Assembly (NCBI GenBank): GCA_002498455.1 | Contig: DAHO01000087.1 | Location: forward strand, 1 to 57,945 | Source of the DNA: Euryarchaeota archaeon UBA602 | GTDB taxonomy: Archaea > Thermoplasmatota > Poseidoniia > Poseidoniales > Thalassarchaeaceae | Length of the DNA: 57,945 bases | Direction: 5' to 3' | Part shown: one piece after another, positions 9,394-18,530 of the stretch | How the letters are laid out: each line of letters begins with the position of its first letter | Numbering within the stretch: the stretch's first letter is position 1 | Position numbers and translations under genes: made by a program | The notes under the pieces: generated by a model | Told to the model about the DNA's origin: nothing | What the model saw: the letters and a program-made list of their open reading frames with translations, nothing else | Databases searched by the model: none

Positions 9394-12249
9394 ATGGAAT
9401 ACAACCCCGCTGCAATCGAAGCCAAGTGGCAAGATGCATGGAATGATGCTGCGGTGTTCAACAGCGATGTTGATCTCAGTAAACCGAAGTTCTACTGCTT
9501 GGAGATGTTCCCATATCCAAGCGGAAAAATGCATATGGGTCATGTGAGGAATTACAGCATTGGAGATAGTATGGCCCGATTTCGCCGATTGGCGGGATTC
9601 AACGTACTGTATCCGATGGGGTATGACTCGTTTGGAATGCCCGCAGAAAATGCAGCCAAGAAAATTGGTGGGCACCCTCATGATGTCACGTGGTCGAATA
9701 TCGAAAGTATTCGCGGTGATTTGAAGAGAATGGGATTCTCCTATGATTGGAGAAGAGAACTCGCGACCAGTGATTCAACATACTACAAGTGGAACCAATG
9801 GGTTTTTCTCAAGTTCTATGAAATGGGCCTTGTAGAGAGGCGAACTGCACCTGTGAATTGGTGCGAACCGTGTGGTACTGTACTGGCGAATGAGCAGGTC
9901 AAGAACAATCGTTGCTGGCGATGTGCCGAAGAGGTTCGACAGAAAGACATGGCACAGTGGTTCCTGAAAATGACTACTTATGCAGATGAATTGCTTGATG
10001 ATCTTGAGAATATTGAGTTCCCAGAGAATGTAAAGGCCATGCAGCGCAATTGGATCGGCCGCTCTCATGGTGTTGACATTGATTTTCCTATTGTTGGTCA
10101 AAACGACGTCATTCGGGCCTTTACCACGAGGCCAGACACCATTTTTGGTGTGACCTTCGTGACACTTGCACCCGAACATCCGCTGTGCGAATCGTTGGTA
10201 TCTGGAACTGAATTTGAAGCCGGCTATCGTGAGTTGGCCGATGAATGCGCTAGAATGTCTGAGTTTGATCGGATCAATATGTTACGTGACAAAAAGGGTG
10301 TCTTCCTTGGCCGCTATGCGACCAATCCACTGACCGGTGAAAAGGTCCCGATTTATGCTGGAAATTTTGTGGTTGCATCGTACGGAACCGGGGCAGTAAT
10401 GGCTGTCCCAGGTCATGATCAGCGTGACTTTGATTTTGCAAAGAAATACGATATTCCCATCCGCCAGGTCTTGTCTGAAGAAGAGGGTAGGGAACCGAAG
10501 CAGACTGGGAGGGCTTTCGAAGGACTCGGATGGATGGTCAATTCAGGACGGGGAAACTTTGACGGGTTGTACGGTGATGATGCCAAGCAAGCCGTCATTC
10601 AGGCTCTTGAACGAGAAGGAAAGGGGAAAGGAACAGTTCAGTATCGACTCAAAGATTGGTTATTGAGTCGACAACGATTCTGGGGGACTCCGATTCCATT
10701 CATCCATTGTGATGACTGTGGCGTTGTTCCCGTACCTGCTGAAGATTTGCCAGTCGAGTTGCCACTTGATGTTGTCTTCACCGAGGGGCAATCAGGTAAT
10801 CCGTTGGCCTCGCATTCTGGATTCGTCAATACCATTTGTCCGCTTTGTGGAATTGAGGCAAAGCGAGAAACTGACACCATGGATACCTTCTATGATTCAT
10901 CATGGTACTTTTTGCGATTCACTGATGCAATGAATTCGGAAGCACCATTTGACAAAATCAATGCTGATTATTGGATGGATGGTGGTGTTGACCTGTATAT
11001 CGGTGGAATAGAGCACGCTGTCATGCATTTGTTGTATGCACGATTCTTCACCAAGGCATTGAGAGATGCAGGGCTAAATGAGGTGTCTGAACCCTTCTCT
11101 CGATTGGTTTGTCAAGGGATGGTCAACGCACCGACACCATACTGTTCATCATGTAACGTCGAGCTACATGTCGACCTCAAAGATACTCCATGCCCAACTT
11201 GTGGAGATGCATTGACATTTAGATCGGCGAAGATGAGTAAAAGTCTAGGCAACACAGTCAGTCCTGAATTGATGATCGAAAAGTACGGTGCCGATACTGT
11301 TCGCTTGTTCATTCTCTTTGGCGCGAACCCTGAGGCGGGAATGGATTGGTCTGATTCTGCAATCGAATCGAATTTCCGGCAAATGAGAGCCATTCATACA
11401 GCCTTGGTGCAAGGAATCGAGAATGACTCTGCGAGTGGTTTGATGGATGATTGGTTGCTGGCGCGGTCACGAAAGTCGCATCGTGACTGGAATAACCAAA
11501 TGTCGAACATCGGGCTTCGAGATGGTGTAATGATTAGTCATTTTGAGATGGTTTCGGATTGGCAATGGGCACAACGAAGAGGTGGGGTGAGCCATGAGGC
11601 TGCGCAAGCATATCTGCGAACGTGGATTCCAATGTTGTATCCAGCAACACCACACATTGCGGAAGAGATGTGGGAAACATTGGGTGAATCCACAATGCTT
11701 GCAAACACGGTCATCGACAAGGAATTCATACCGAACGAAAATGATACAATCATCTTGGCTCAAGAGGAATACCTGCGACGCGTAATCGATCGTGCGAGAG
11801 GTGTTCGTGAACTTGCTCAACGCCATACCGAAGGTGAGCTTTCATCAGTGATCATCCAAACGGCACAAGATTGGAAGGATGAACTTGCAAATAGGGCGAT
11901 TCGAATGCATCAAGAATCCTTTGATTTCAAGCAAGGAGGCAACAAATTCTTGCAAACCCAACCCTACTTCCGTGATGAAGAAACAAAGGGACAAGTCATG
12001 CAGTTTTGGAAAATGGTTGTGGTCGGACAAAAGAAACGGCGCGGACGGATATACACTTGGGGTGAACAAGAAAACAATCTGATTCAAAGTGGATTTGACG
12101 AAGTTGCATTCCTAACTGCAAATGCTGGATTTATCTCAGAAGCACTCGAGATTGGTACTGTTGAGGTCTATCGTGCAGGCGATGGAGAAGATGTTGCAGG
12201 CAAAGCTCGCTCAAGTTTGCCTCTAGAACCTGGAATCGCTTGGCGATAA
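9394..12249 (+). CDS. leuS: Leucyl-tRNA synthetase, bacterial type
   Basis: A 951-residue class I synthetase that charges tRNA-Leu. The HIGH motif appears as HMGH in YPSGKMHMGHVRNYSIGD, the KMSKS loop as AKMSKSLGNTV, and the CP1 editing domain starts with TTRPDTIFGVTF. GGVDLYIGGIEHAVMHLLYA and the DTFYDSSWYF stretch are features of the bacterial LeuRS form rather than the archaeal/eukaryotic one, so the gene was probably acquired laterally by an ancestor. Two CxxC pairs near residues 585-605 look like a zinc knuckle. The ATG at 9394 follows GAGGGA; an in-frame ATG at 9379 would add five residues. Confidence 0.95.
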   Translation: MEYNPAAIEAKWQDAWNDAAVFNSDVDLSKPKFYCLEMFPYPSGKMHMGHVRNYSIGDSMARFRRLAGFNVLYPMGYDSFGMPAENAAKKIGGHPHDVTWSNIESIRGDLKRMGFSYDWRRELATSDSTYYKWNQWVFLKFYEMGLVERRTAPVNWCEPCGTVLANEQVKNNRCWRCAEEVRQKDMAQWFLKMTTYADELLDDLENIEFPENVKAMQRNWIGRSHGVDIDFPIVGQNDVIRAFTTRPDTIFGVTFVTLAPEHPLCESLVSGTEFEAGYRELADECARMSEFDRINMLRDKKGVFLGRYATNPLTGEKVPIYAGNFVVASYGTGAVMAVPGHDQRDFDFAKKYDIPIRQVLSEEEGREPKQTGRAFEGLGWMVNSGRGNFDGLYGDDAKQAVIQALEREGKGKGTVQYRLKDWLLSRQRFWGTPIPFIHCDDCGVVPVPAEDLPVELPLDVVFTEGQSGNPLASHSGFVNTICPLCGIEAKRETDTMDTFYDSSWYFLRFTDAMNSEAPFDKINADYWMDGGVDLYIGGIEHAVMHLLYARFFTKALRDAGLNEVSEPFSRLVCQGMVNAPTPYCSSCNVELHVDLKDTPCPTCGDALTFRSAKMSKSLGNTVSPELMIEKYGADTVRLFILFGANPEAGMDWSDSAIESNFRQMRAIHTALVQGIENDSASGLMDDWLLARSRKSHRDWNNQMSNIGLRDGVMISHFEMVSDWQWAQRRGGVSHEAAQAYLRTWIPMLYPATPHIAEEMWETLGESTMLANTVIDKEFIPNENDTIILAQEEYLRRVIDRARGVRELAQRHTEGELSSVIIQTAQDWKDELANRAIRMHQESFDFKQGGNKFLQTQPYFRDEETKGQVMQFWKMVVVGQKKRRGRIYTWGEQENNLIQSGFDEVAFLTANAGFISEALEIGTVEVYRAGDGEDVAGKARSSLPLEPGIAWR

Positions 12250-12271
12250 GGAATGCCTCTGGTGTTAAACT

Positions 12272-12463
12272 ATGGATGACAATCTTCCGAATTTCCTGAG
12301 AATTCTGCTAGGAATTATTTGTTTCATTATTGGCTTCGGATTTGTTTACTATGGAATCCTGATATTTCCTGTTGAGAGTTGGTTTGGAGAATTACCAGGT
12401 GTGATTTTGCTAATAATTGGGGGAACTCTGTTTGTCGGTGGATTTCGTCTTTTCAAATCATGA
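12272..12463 (+). CDS. Small two-helix membrane protein
   Basis: A 63-residue protein made almost entirely of two hydrophobic helices (FLRILLGIICFIIGFGFVYY and PGVILLIIGGTLFVGGF) separated by a short polar loop, with positively charged ends. It starts 22 nt after leuS in the same direction and probably shares its transcript. No family is recognised and no function is proposed; the gene call rests on topology and position. Confidence 0.55.
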   Translation: MDDNLPNFLRILLGIICFIIGFGFVYYGILIFPVESWFGELPGVILLIIGGTLFVGGFRLFKS

Positions 12464-12576
12464 ATCTATTTCTCTAAGCCATGCCTAAGGTGACCAGATT
12501 ATTGTTCAGGATTCAAACTATAGTAAGTCCAATCTGAACCACTGATTGATGAACCCCCTACTGCTGGAAGACAACA

Positions 12577-13683
12577 GTGAGTACCAAGAAGAATCCAAAC
12601 AAGGATTCCACATCCCCAAAATCCAGTAAAAAGGGTGGAAAGGGTTCACGCCAAGGCAAAACACGGCGAGGTGGAAACAAACGAAGAGGGGGGCAACAGG
12701 GCCCCGATCCGTTTGTTGAGGCTGCCATTCATCGAGCAAATTCTCGATTTGAACAGAATCCTCCGGCCATGGGCCTACCCGCAGAATTGTCTCCTGCACC
12801 CCAAAAAATCAAACTGAAGTGGAAGTTGACACCCGTTCCGAAACAAGTGGAGCGAGAAGTCCACGACATCGTGTGCCGTCCTGGAGAATTCGGCTTTCTT
12901 GATGATGACCGAGTCGATGAAATTGCGGATTTGTTGGGTAAACGACCCATTTCATTGGAACAGGCTTTGAGTTTACGAGCTGCATTGAATCAAGAAAAAG
13001 CAGTCTTTAGTCACGGAAGATTGCAACGAAGAGCGCAAGAAATGCTCCGCAAATACGAGGGAGGGGAAAGCGTGCTTTCACTATCTAAACGCTATGACTT
13101 CCCCCCGGTTAATTTGTTCAGAGCGATCCTATCCGCTCGCAATTGGTCGAAAAATCGTATCAAGGAAACACTTCGTGAACCGGAACGAAAGTTGAATGAA
13201 CGGGATTTGAAAGAATTCAGAAAGGCTGAAGCCGAAGATCGTGTGACTCATGTTAACCAATCAGAGACCCACCATGCTGCAGATTTGTTTGAGAAGGTTC
13301 TCTGTGACCATTTTGATGCGAATGGTGTTCGTTTTCGAACACAAACGGATTTGCTAAAGGAACAAGTTGAAGCCGAAGGTAGACCGGTTCGTACACCGGA
13401 TCTGTTGATGCTCGATCATGTTGAGATCAATGGAGTTCCTGTCGCTTGGATTGATGCGAAGCACTTCTATGGAGCAAATCTTTCGTTCCAGCGGAAAAAG
13501 ACACAGAAACAAGTCAACCGCTATGTCGAGGAATGGGGACATGGTGCCATCATTTACCGACATGGATTTTGTGATGGATTGAAACTGAAAGGAGCAATCT
13601 TGTTGGATGCCAGTCCGATTGATTTGACTGAACTAATCGAACATAATCAGCGTCTAAACGACGAAAGGCTCAGTGAAGATTGA
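12577..13683 (+). CDS. CDIN1/C15orf41-like predicted nuclease (TPD motif)
   Basis: A 368-residue protein. The first ~55 residues are lysine/arginine-rich and low in complexity. The C-terminal half carries the hallmark RTPDLLMLDHVEINGVPVAWIDAKHFYG: the TPD motif plus an I-D-x-K element match the PD-(D/E)xK-like core of the eukaryotic CDIN1 (C15orf41) family, which has archaeal members. The middle region (KYEGGESVLSLSKRYDFPPVNLFRAIL) resembles a helix-turn-helix. Start is a GTG. The 3' end overlaps the convergent pantoate kinase gene by 14 nt. Substrate unknown; nuclease activity is inferred from the fold motif. Confidence 0.7.
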   Translation: MSTKKNPNKDSTSPKSSKKGGKGSRQGKTRRGGNKRRGGQQGPDPFVEAAIHRANSRFEQNPPAMGLPAELSPAPQKIKLKWKLTPVPKQVEREVHDIVCRPGEFGFLDDDRVDEIADLLGKRPISLEQALSLRAALNQEKAVFSHGRLQRRAQEMLRKYEGGESVLSLSKRYDFPPVNLFRAILSARNWSKNRIKETLREPERKLNERDLKEFRKAEAEDRVTHVNQSETHHAADLFEKVLCDHFDANGVRFRTQTDLLKEQVEAEGRPVRTPDLLMLDHVEINGVPVAWIDAKHFYGANLSFQRKKTQKQVNRYVEEWGHGAIIYRHGFCDGLKLKGAILLDASPIDLTELIEHNQRLNDERLSED

Positions 13684-14647
13684 GTGCATCTGATGCAACA
13701 AATGCAGCAGTTGCTCCTAAATTCCGCATTTGCAAATTCTCAACCACTTGTTGCTGCCAATCTGATGTCGAAGGGATTTCCTTCGGAACAATAACTGCAC
13801 TTTCACCTAACATACACAGACGAGACAGCAAGGAACCATCCGCATGTCCAGAACCGGCCAGAGCACTCCCAATCAAATGGAGTAAGTCGACTCGACCTGA
13901 ATCAACCAACAGACCTGAACGTTCGGCGAATTCGGCACTCTTGGCTAACAATTCGCTCCAACGGTTTCGATCCCATCGCCCCTCGCGTAGTCCGAAGAGG
14001 CTGTGTTCTCCTGCCGCACGAATGGCAAGTTTCCATTCACCGTCGTCGATGTAATTTGATGTATGTTGACTTGAGGTGGTTCGCCAAACAATGACAATTG
14101 GAATGGGTTCAAACCATGACAGAACGGCTCCAGGCCCACCTAATTCATCAGACAATTGGGGGCATCCCGGTTCAAGACGTAATTCGACGCCCCCCGCATG
14201 TATGGCGGCAACATCACCGAGCCCTCCAGACAAACGTCGTTCAACTCGGTGAGCGATATGAATGGCTCGGTTTCGAGCTAGTTCCTCTTCGATTTGCAGT
14301 GTTCTCTGAATCGCCAAACCGCAGGCAATGGCACCTGCGGCTGAAAGTCCGAAACCCTGTGATGGCGGAAGTTCGCAAGAATGGTGGATTGTCCAGTCAA
14401 AATCGTTGACTTTCGGTTCAAATGCAGTCAATTCTTCAAATACCAATCGATGCAAATGATTGCTCGGTGCATCGCCTTCGATTTGCAACTGTCCTGAGCC
14501 AGGCTTTGCACTGGCTTCAACAATGACACCTCGATCGAGGGACATTCCTGCGCCGCGACTACCCTGATGCAGTAAATTATCAGCCTCATCTTGGACACTG
14601 AATATCAGTGTCACGTGTCCGCCCACATGGGCCCTACCTTGCATCAC
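13670..14647 (-). CDS. Pantoate kinase (GHMP family)
   Basis: A 325-residue GHMP kinase that best fits archaeal pantoate kinase, which phosphorylates pantoate to 4-phosphopantoate in the archaeal coenzyme A route. GSRGAGMSLDRGV near residues 29-41 and the glycine/serine nucleotide loop PPSQGFGLSAAGAIA near residues 92-106 are the family marks. It lies 25 nt downstream of rpo3 in the same direction, so it may be the last gene of the ribosomal/RNA polymerase transcript. A second ATG one codon later could also be used. Confidence 0.8.
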   Translation of the reverse strand: MMQGRAHVGGHVTLIFSVQDEADNLLHQGSRGAGMSLDRGVIVEASAKPGSGQLQIEGDAPSNHLHRLVFEELTAFEPKVNDFDWTIHHSCELPPSQGFGLSAAGAIACGLAIQRTLQIEEELARNRAIHIAHRVERRLSGGLGDVAAIHAGGVELRLEPGCPQLSDELGGPGAVLSWFEPIPIVIVWRTTSSQHTSNYIDDGEWKLAIRAAGEHSLFGLREGRWDRNRWSELLAKSAEFAERSGLLVDSGRVDLLHLIGSALAGSGHADGSLLSRLCMLGESAVIVPKEIPSTSDWQQQVVENLQMRNLGATAAFVASDALNLH

Positions 14648-14672
14648 AAACCCTCAATCGGGGCGATGAAGT

Positions 14673-15563
14673 TCAGAGGTCCTCAGAGAGTTGCTCCAGG
14701 ATGTTACCAAACCGAGCAGAAAGCGACTTGCAAGCCATTGCAAACGCGGTTCTTGGTGTCATTGAACCATCGGTATCAAAGCTGAACAGGTATTCTCCTG
14801 GAACATCTTCTAGTGTAATCGCATCCGCAAAATCATCAATTCTTGCAGTACCATCACCAACATGATGCATTTCTTGGATGAGTGTCTCAACCTTGTGAAT
14901 ATCTTCAAGCTTCTTGTTCTTGAAATCGGACTTCGTGATTGACAAGTTTAGATCCCACAACGCCTTGGCCTTGGTTGGCTTCTCAAGAGTTGCAATCTTT
15001 CGAGACTTGAAACTGACACCGGATACCGGACTCCACTTGGTGTGTTCTGACCCCACACCGAGTACAGCATAGGCATAGAACTCAAGGTATTGGCCTGCAA
15101 ACAATTTGGTTATTGGAATGTCACGGTACAATTCAGGAATTTGCAACTTATCTTCACCTAGAACATTGAGATCTCCGGCGGTGACAATATGTCCCTCAGG
15201 TGTACCACGTGCGCTGCAGTGGTAGATAATCTGGCTCGCTGGAGTACCCCATTCTTCCCGAGGTAGTCCCTCGTTGCCTGGGTCGTCCTCTAAGAAGCAA
15301 AATTCGTCGTGGAACGTTGGGATTGGGACCATGGCCAATCGGTGTGCAATCACTTCGTCAGGTAGAGCACCAATGGATTCGTAAACTTCACCCGTTTGAC
15401 TATCAGTGATTGTTCCCAACTCAAATCGAACTCGATGAATGGCCATCTTTGGAACATTGCTCATCAAGGTCCTGCGCATGGCGTTTGCAAAGGCTCGATC
15501 TGTCTCCTTCAGGAGAAGTGATACATGGTTTTCGTTTTCTTCAAGAATTTCGATTTTGACCAT
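14673..15563 (-). CDS. rpo3: RNA polymerase subunit Rpo3 (D)
   Basis: A 296-residue homologue of archaeal RNA polymerase subunit D (bacterial alpha, eukaryotic Rpb3), which with Rpo11 nucleates polymerase assembly. The dimerisation motif FANAMRRTLMSNVPKMAIHRV and the ALPDEVIAHRLAMVPIP stretch are diagnostic. The extra central domain has only two cysteines (CFLEDD and YHCSAR), so the iron-sulfur cluster of some archaeal D subunits is probably absent. It begins 10 nt after rps11, in the canonical archaeal order uS13-uS4-uS11-Rpo3. Confidence 0.95.
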   Translation of the reverse strand: MVKIEILEENENHVSLLLKETDRAFANAMRRTLMSNVPKMAIHRVRFELGTITDSQTGEVYESIGALPDEVIAHRLAMVPIPTFHDEFCFLEDDPGNEGLPREEWGTPASQIIYHCSARGTPEGHIVTAGDLNVLGEDKLQIPELYRDIPITKLFAGQYLEFYAYAVLGVGSEHTKWSPVSGVSFKSRKIATLEKPTKAKALWDLNLSITKSDFKNKKLEDIHKVETLIQEMHHVGDGTARIDDFADAITLEDVPGEYLFSFDTDGSMTPRTAFAMACKSLSARFGNILEQLSEDL

Positions 15564-15573
15564 TCAATTCACC

Positions 15574-15957
15574 TCATACACGTCGCCCACGGCGACCGCC
15601 TTTCTTCTTGGTACCATCATGGGGAATCGGAGTTACATCTTCGATTCGTGTGATAGTCATTCCTGCACGGGTCAGAGCACGAATTGCAGCCTGAGCTCCA
15701 GGTCCTGTGTTTGGAGATTTATTACCGCCAACACCACGATACTTGACAATCACTTGAGTGAATTCTTTCTCGCGTAGCATATCTGCAATTCTCTCTGCTG
15801 CTCGTGTCGCTGCGAATTGGCCACCAGCATCGCTGCCTTTCTTGGTGACCTGTCCACCGCTGACCTTAGCAACGGTCTCTGCACCGGTTAAATCGGTTGC
15901 AGTGAGTAGTACATTGTTGTACGAGCTGTAGATGTGTAGGACTGCTTTGTGTGCCAT
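15574..15957 (-). CDS. rps11: Ribosomal protein uS11
   Basis: A 127-residue small-subunit protein binding the 16S platform near the mRNA exit. HIYSSYNNVLLTATDLTGAETVAK, RGVGGNKSPNTGPGAQAAIRAL and the basic KKKGGRRGRRV tail are typical. The ATG at 15957 shares one base with the TGA of rps4 (TGATG), which indicates translational coupling; a TTG one codon earlier is less likely. Confidence 0.96.
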   Translation of the reverse strand: MAHKAVLHIYSSYNNVLLTATDLTGAETVAKVSGGQVTKKGSDAGGQFAATRAAERIADMLREKEFTQVIVKYRGVGGNKSPNTGPGAQAAIRALTRAGMTITRIEDVTPIPHDGTKKKGGRRGRRV

Positions 15958-16628
15958 CAAGCATCGCCTCCTTCAACCACAGTGTCTTCAGCCTCTGGGG
16001 CGGATTCGACAGCCTCGGCAATGCCTGCTACAAATTCTTCAGTTGGAGAATCGTCATAATCACCTTCACCATATTCGGCAGCTGCACGTGTCTCGTCAAT
16101 TTCTACACGGATAGGGTGTCCTGCATCCGTCAGAGGTGAGGTGTGGTGGTAAGTGAGGATACTCTCATCATCCCGACTGATGATGTAACTGGGTACCGTC
16201 ATTTTTTGATCGCCTAGACCAATGTGACCGTGAACCACCAACTGTCGTGCCTGACGCATCGAAGATGCGAGTCCACGGTAGTATACTTGGCTCTGCAGAC
16301 GGCGACTCAGTACATGCTCTACAGTAATCTGTAGAATGTCGTCAAGAGATGCACCGTCTCCCAGTAGGCCTCTGCGATAAAGAGATTCAACCAAGTCATC
16401 CTTTTCTCGTGAAAAGTGTCCTTCCGATGTATCGACTCTACCGATCAATTTCATCGCGTTTTGTCTCCATCGACGCAACTTCGACTTGGCTTTCCAAATC
16501 TCCTTCATTCCGCCGACCTTCTTTAGGCCGAATTGCTCTTTCAGAGCATGTTCTTCTTCGATTCGCCCCTTTTTCCAAGGGTGAGTCGGAGTGTCATACT
16601 TGGGTCTTGCAAACTTTGGATGTCCCAT
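15957..16628 (-). CDS. rps4: Ribosomal protein uS4
   Basis: A 223-residue primary 16S rRNA-binding protein that starts small-subunit body assembly. It has the archaeal N terminus (MGHPKFARPKYDTPTHPWKK) and the S4 RNA-binding fold with VLSRRLQSQVYYRGLASSMRQARQLVVHGHIGLG. The last ~40 residues are acidic and alanine-rich (DYDDSPTEEF...APEAEDTVVEGG), an extension beyond the core. It lies 17 nt after rps13 with GGAGG before the start and overlaps rps11 by one base. Confidence 0.96.
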   Translation of the reverse strand: MGHPKFARPKYDTPTHPWKKGRIEEEHALKEQFGLKKVGGMKEIWKAKSKLRRWRQNAMKLIGRVDTSEGHFSREKDDLVESLYRRGLLGDGASLDDILQITVEHVLSRRLQSQVYYRGLASSMRQARQLVVHGHIGLGDQKMTVPSYIISRDDESILTYHHTSPLTDAGHPIRVEIDETRAAAEYGEGDYDDSPTEEFVAGIAEAVESAPEAEDTVVEGGDA

Positions 16629-16645
16629 TCATTTCACCTCCAATC

Positions 16646-17113
16646 TCACTTCTTCCTCTGCACACCGAGTGTGAGTCCTGATCGTCCGTTTGAGCGTGTG
16701 CGTTGGCCACGTACGCGCTTTCGAGCGGCGTGGCGAAGACCACGGTATGCTTTCGTCGCACGCAAGCGAGCAATATCATCATCTTGAGTCATGGATACAT
16801 CCATCGAGAACAAATGCAACTCGTCTCCGGTCTCAATGTCTCTTTGGCGGTTCAACATCCAAAGAGGAACTTCAGTTGGATACGATTCAATCGCATCACG
16901 GATTTTCTGTAGTTCTTCATCGTTCAAATGTCCACCTAACCTTTCCTTGTCCACGCCTGCGATTTCGCAGATGGCCATGGCAGTTCGTGCTCCGACTCCT
17001 TTCACGCTTGTCAATCCCATCCCAATTCGAGACAGGCCGTCTATGTCACTGTCAGCAAGTCGGATAATGTAGTTGAAATCATCTCCGAGTTCTGACTCAT
17101 CAATTTTTGCCAT
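16646..17113 (-). CDS. rps13: Ribosomal protein uS13
   Basis: A 155-residue protein of the 30S head that contacts the P site and bridges to the large subunit. LTSVKGVGARTAMAICEIAGV and the C-terminal GLRHAARKRVRGQRTRSNGRSG are the family signature. It is the first gene of the rps13-rps4-rps11-rpo3 cluster. The start follows GGGGAGGA, and the leader upstream contains a GNRA hairpin and a KTA-loop hairpin, candidates for control of the cluster. Confidence 0.96.
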   Translation of the reverse strand: MAKIDESELGDDFNYIIRLADSDIDGLSRIGMGLTSVKGVGARTAMAICEIAGVDKERLGGHLNDEELQKIRDAIESYPTEVPLWMLNRQRDIETGDELHLFSMDVSMTQDDDIARLRATKAYRGLRHAARKRVRGQRTRSNGRSGLTLGVQRKK

Positions 17114-17132
17114 TTTTGGGTCCTCCCCTATT

Positions 17133-17148
17133 CATCGGTCGCCCGATG
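17133..17148 (-). promoter_or_regulatory. GNRA hairpin in the rps13 leader
   Basis: On the coding strand CATCGG-GCGA-CCGATG forms a 6-bp stem capped by a GCGA (GNRA) tetraloop, about 10 nt upstream of the Shine-Dalgarno sequence of rps13. A protein-binding leader element is plausible. Confidence 0.5.
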
Positions 17149-17210
17149 GCCTCATGTGAAGCAACCTCGCGACTCACCACCCCTATATGAACGACTCGCA
17201 AATGAACAAA

Positions 17211-17225
17211 TGCCCCTACGGGGCA
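17211..17225 (-). promoter_or_regulatory. KTA-loop hairpin upstream of rps13
   Basis: On the minus strand TGCCCC-GTA-GGGGCA, 6 bp, lying 1 nt past the stop of the methyltransferase gene and 97 nt before the rps13 start. Confidence 0.5.
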
Positions 17226-17226
17226 C

Positions 17227-18489
17227 TCAATCCTGCTCTTTGCAAATAAGGTGGATTCCGTTAATCTCTGCGATAAATCCAGACTTTACAGGATTCTTCA
17301 AAGCTAAAATTCTCATTTCACGATCGATTTTTGATTGCAATTTTGGTTGTACGTCTGGATCCAATGTACACCGAAGTTTGAGGGAAGATACTCCCGCATC
17401 AGCCGCAATTTTAGCGTAGCTAGAGATGGATCCTTCATTCAGGTCCGGGACGATTGAAATAACCTCCCCCGAAGCCTGAATCATTGATTGAATCATGACA
17501 AAATTAGGGTTATCTGGTACGGATTGATATACGGTATTTTGGCCATCTCTAGGGTTGATACAGATTGGACGACGGCCAGATATTGTTGCCCATCGTGACT
17601 CATCTCCAGCCCACATTTTCTTCCAAGATTCACCCAACCCACTGGATATGACGCAAGGATCTACGATTGCAAGATGGTCTCCAATATTCAATTCGGCCGG
17701 TTGTGCAATTGAGACGGCCGGTGTTCCTTCAATCAGTTGAACCTCTCCAGACTTTGTCAATCGGATCAATCGACTTGGACCCAATCCGGCTGCAGCACCA
17801 ATCCAGAGTGACAATCGATCGATACGACCACGACCTTGTGTCAACCATTGCCATGTCATCGCTACATCACCCCATATCGATGAGACGATGTTTTCGATTT
17901 CTTGTCTCTGAGTGTCCAGCAAACGAGGAGAAACGTCGAGAATGACGGCGGGGTTTGTTCCCAAGTACGGAGCCCACGACTTGAGTAACTCATCAAGACG
18001 TGGTTGCATTTCCTCTAGAGTATGTTGCTGAGCATCATTGGGGCGTGCAGGATCAACGTGTAACAGAGCCACGCATGGGTGTTGCTCAATATGTTGATGA
18101 TAGGTTTCCAAAATCGATTGTGCAGCTGTGCCATCGCCCCAGAGAATACGACTCGATGCTGGCCAATCTTCCTCACTGGTTTTTCCACATCGCTCTAGGT
18201 TTACGGCGGCAAGTGGAGCGACTGCACCGGATAACTCCACTCCCAATCCGGGGCGACCCAATGTGCTACACAACGCCGCAAGTTGAGTTCCACTACCGCA
18301 AGCGGGGTCAAGAATGATTCCAGGAGGCAGATCACATGAGTGGAGCAAATTGGCTTTCGCAACTGCAACCGACCAGGGAGTGGCCAATCTTCGCATCTCT
18401 TCTGTCGCATGCAAAGCCGGAGACGTACCTTCTGTTCTTGCAGGTGCTGATGATTCAGCGTATGCACGAGCGTTTTCATCTGGCAACAT
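17227..18489 (-). CDS. Class I SAM-dependent methyltransferase
   Basis: About 420 residues. ILDPACGSGTQLAALCSTLGRPGLGVEL is motif I with the following acidic residue that holds the SAM ribose, and LLHVDPARP is the DPAR-type motif IV found in methyltransferases with a THUMP-like C-terminal region. The C-terminal ~200 residues are beta-rich and resemble that THUMP-like module, suggesting an RNA or nucleic acid substrate, but the target is unknown. The start is uncertain: ATG 18489 is used; a GTG at 18513 preceded by GGGGGAT is an alternative. It lies 100 nt upstream of rps13, separated by a KTA-loop hairpin. Confidence 0.7.
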   Translation of the reverse strand: MLPDENARAYAESSAPARTEGTSPALHATEEMRRLATPWSVAVAKANLLHSCDLPPGIILDPACGSGTQLAALCSTLGRPGLGVELSGAVAPLAAVNLERCGKTSEEDWPASSRILWGDGTAAQSILETYHQHIEQHPCVALLHVDPARPNDAQQHTLEEMQPRLDELLKSWAPYLGTNPAVILDVSPRLLDTQRQEIENIVSSIWGDVAMTWQWLTQGRGRIDRLSLWIGAAAGLGPSRLIRLTKSGEVQLIEGTPAVSIAQPAELNIGDHLAIVDPCVISSGLGESWKKMWAGDESRWATISGRRPICINPRDGQNTVYQSVPDNPNFVMIQSMIQASGEVISIVPDLNEGSISSYAKIAADAGVSSLKLRCTLDPDVQPKLQSKIDREMRILALKNPVKSGFIAEINGIHLICKEQD

Positions 18490-18530
18490 GACTACAGGTT
18501 GGATTGTAGTCACTGTAATCCCCCACAAAC

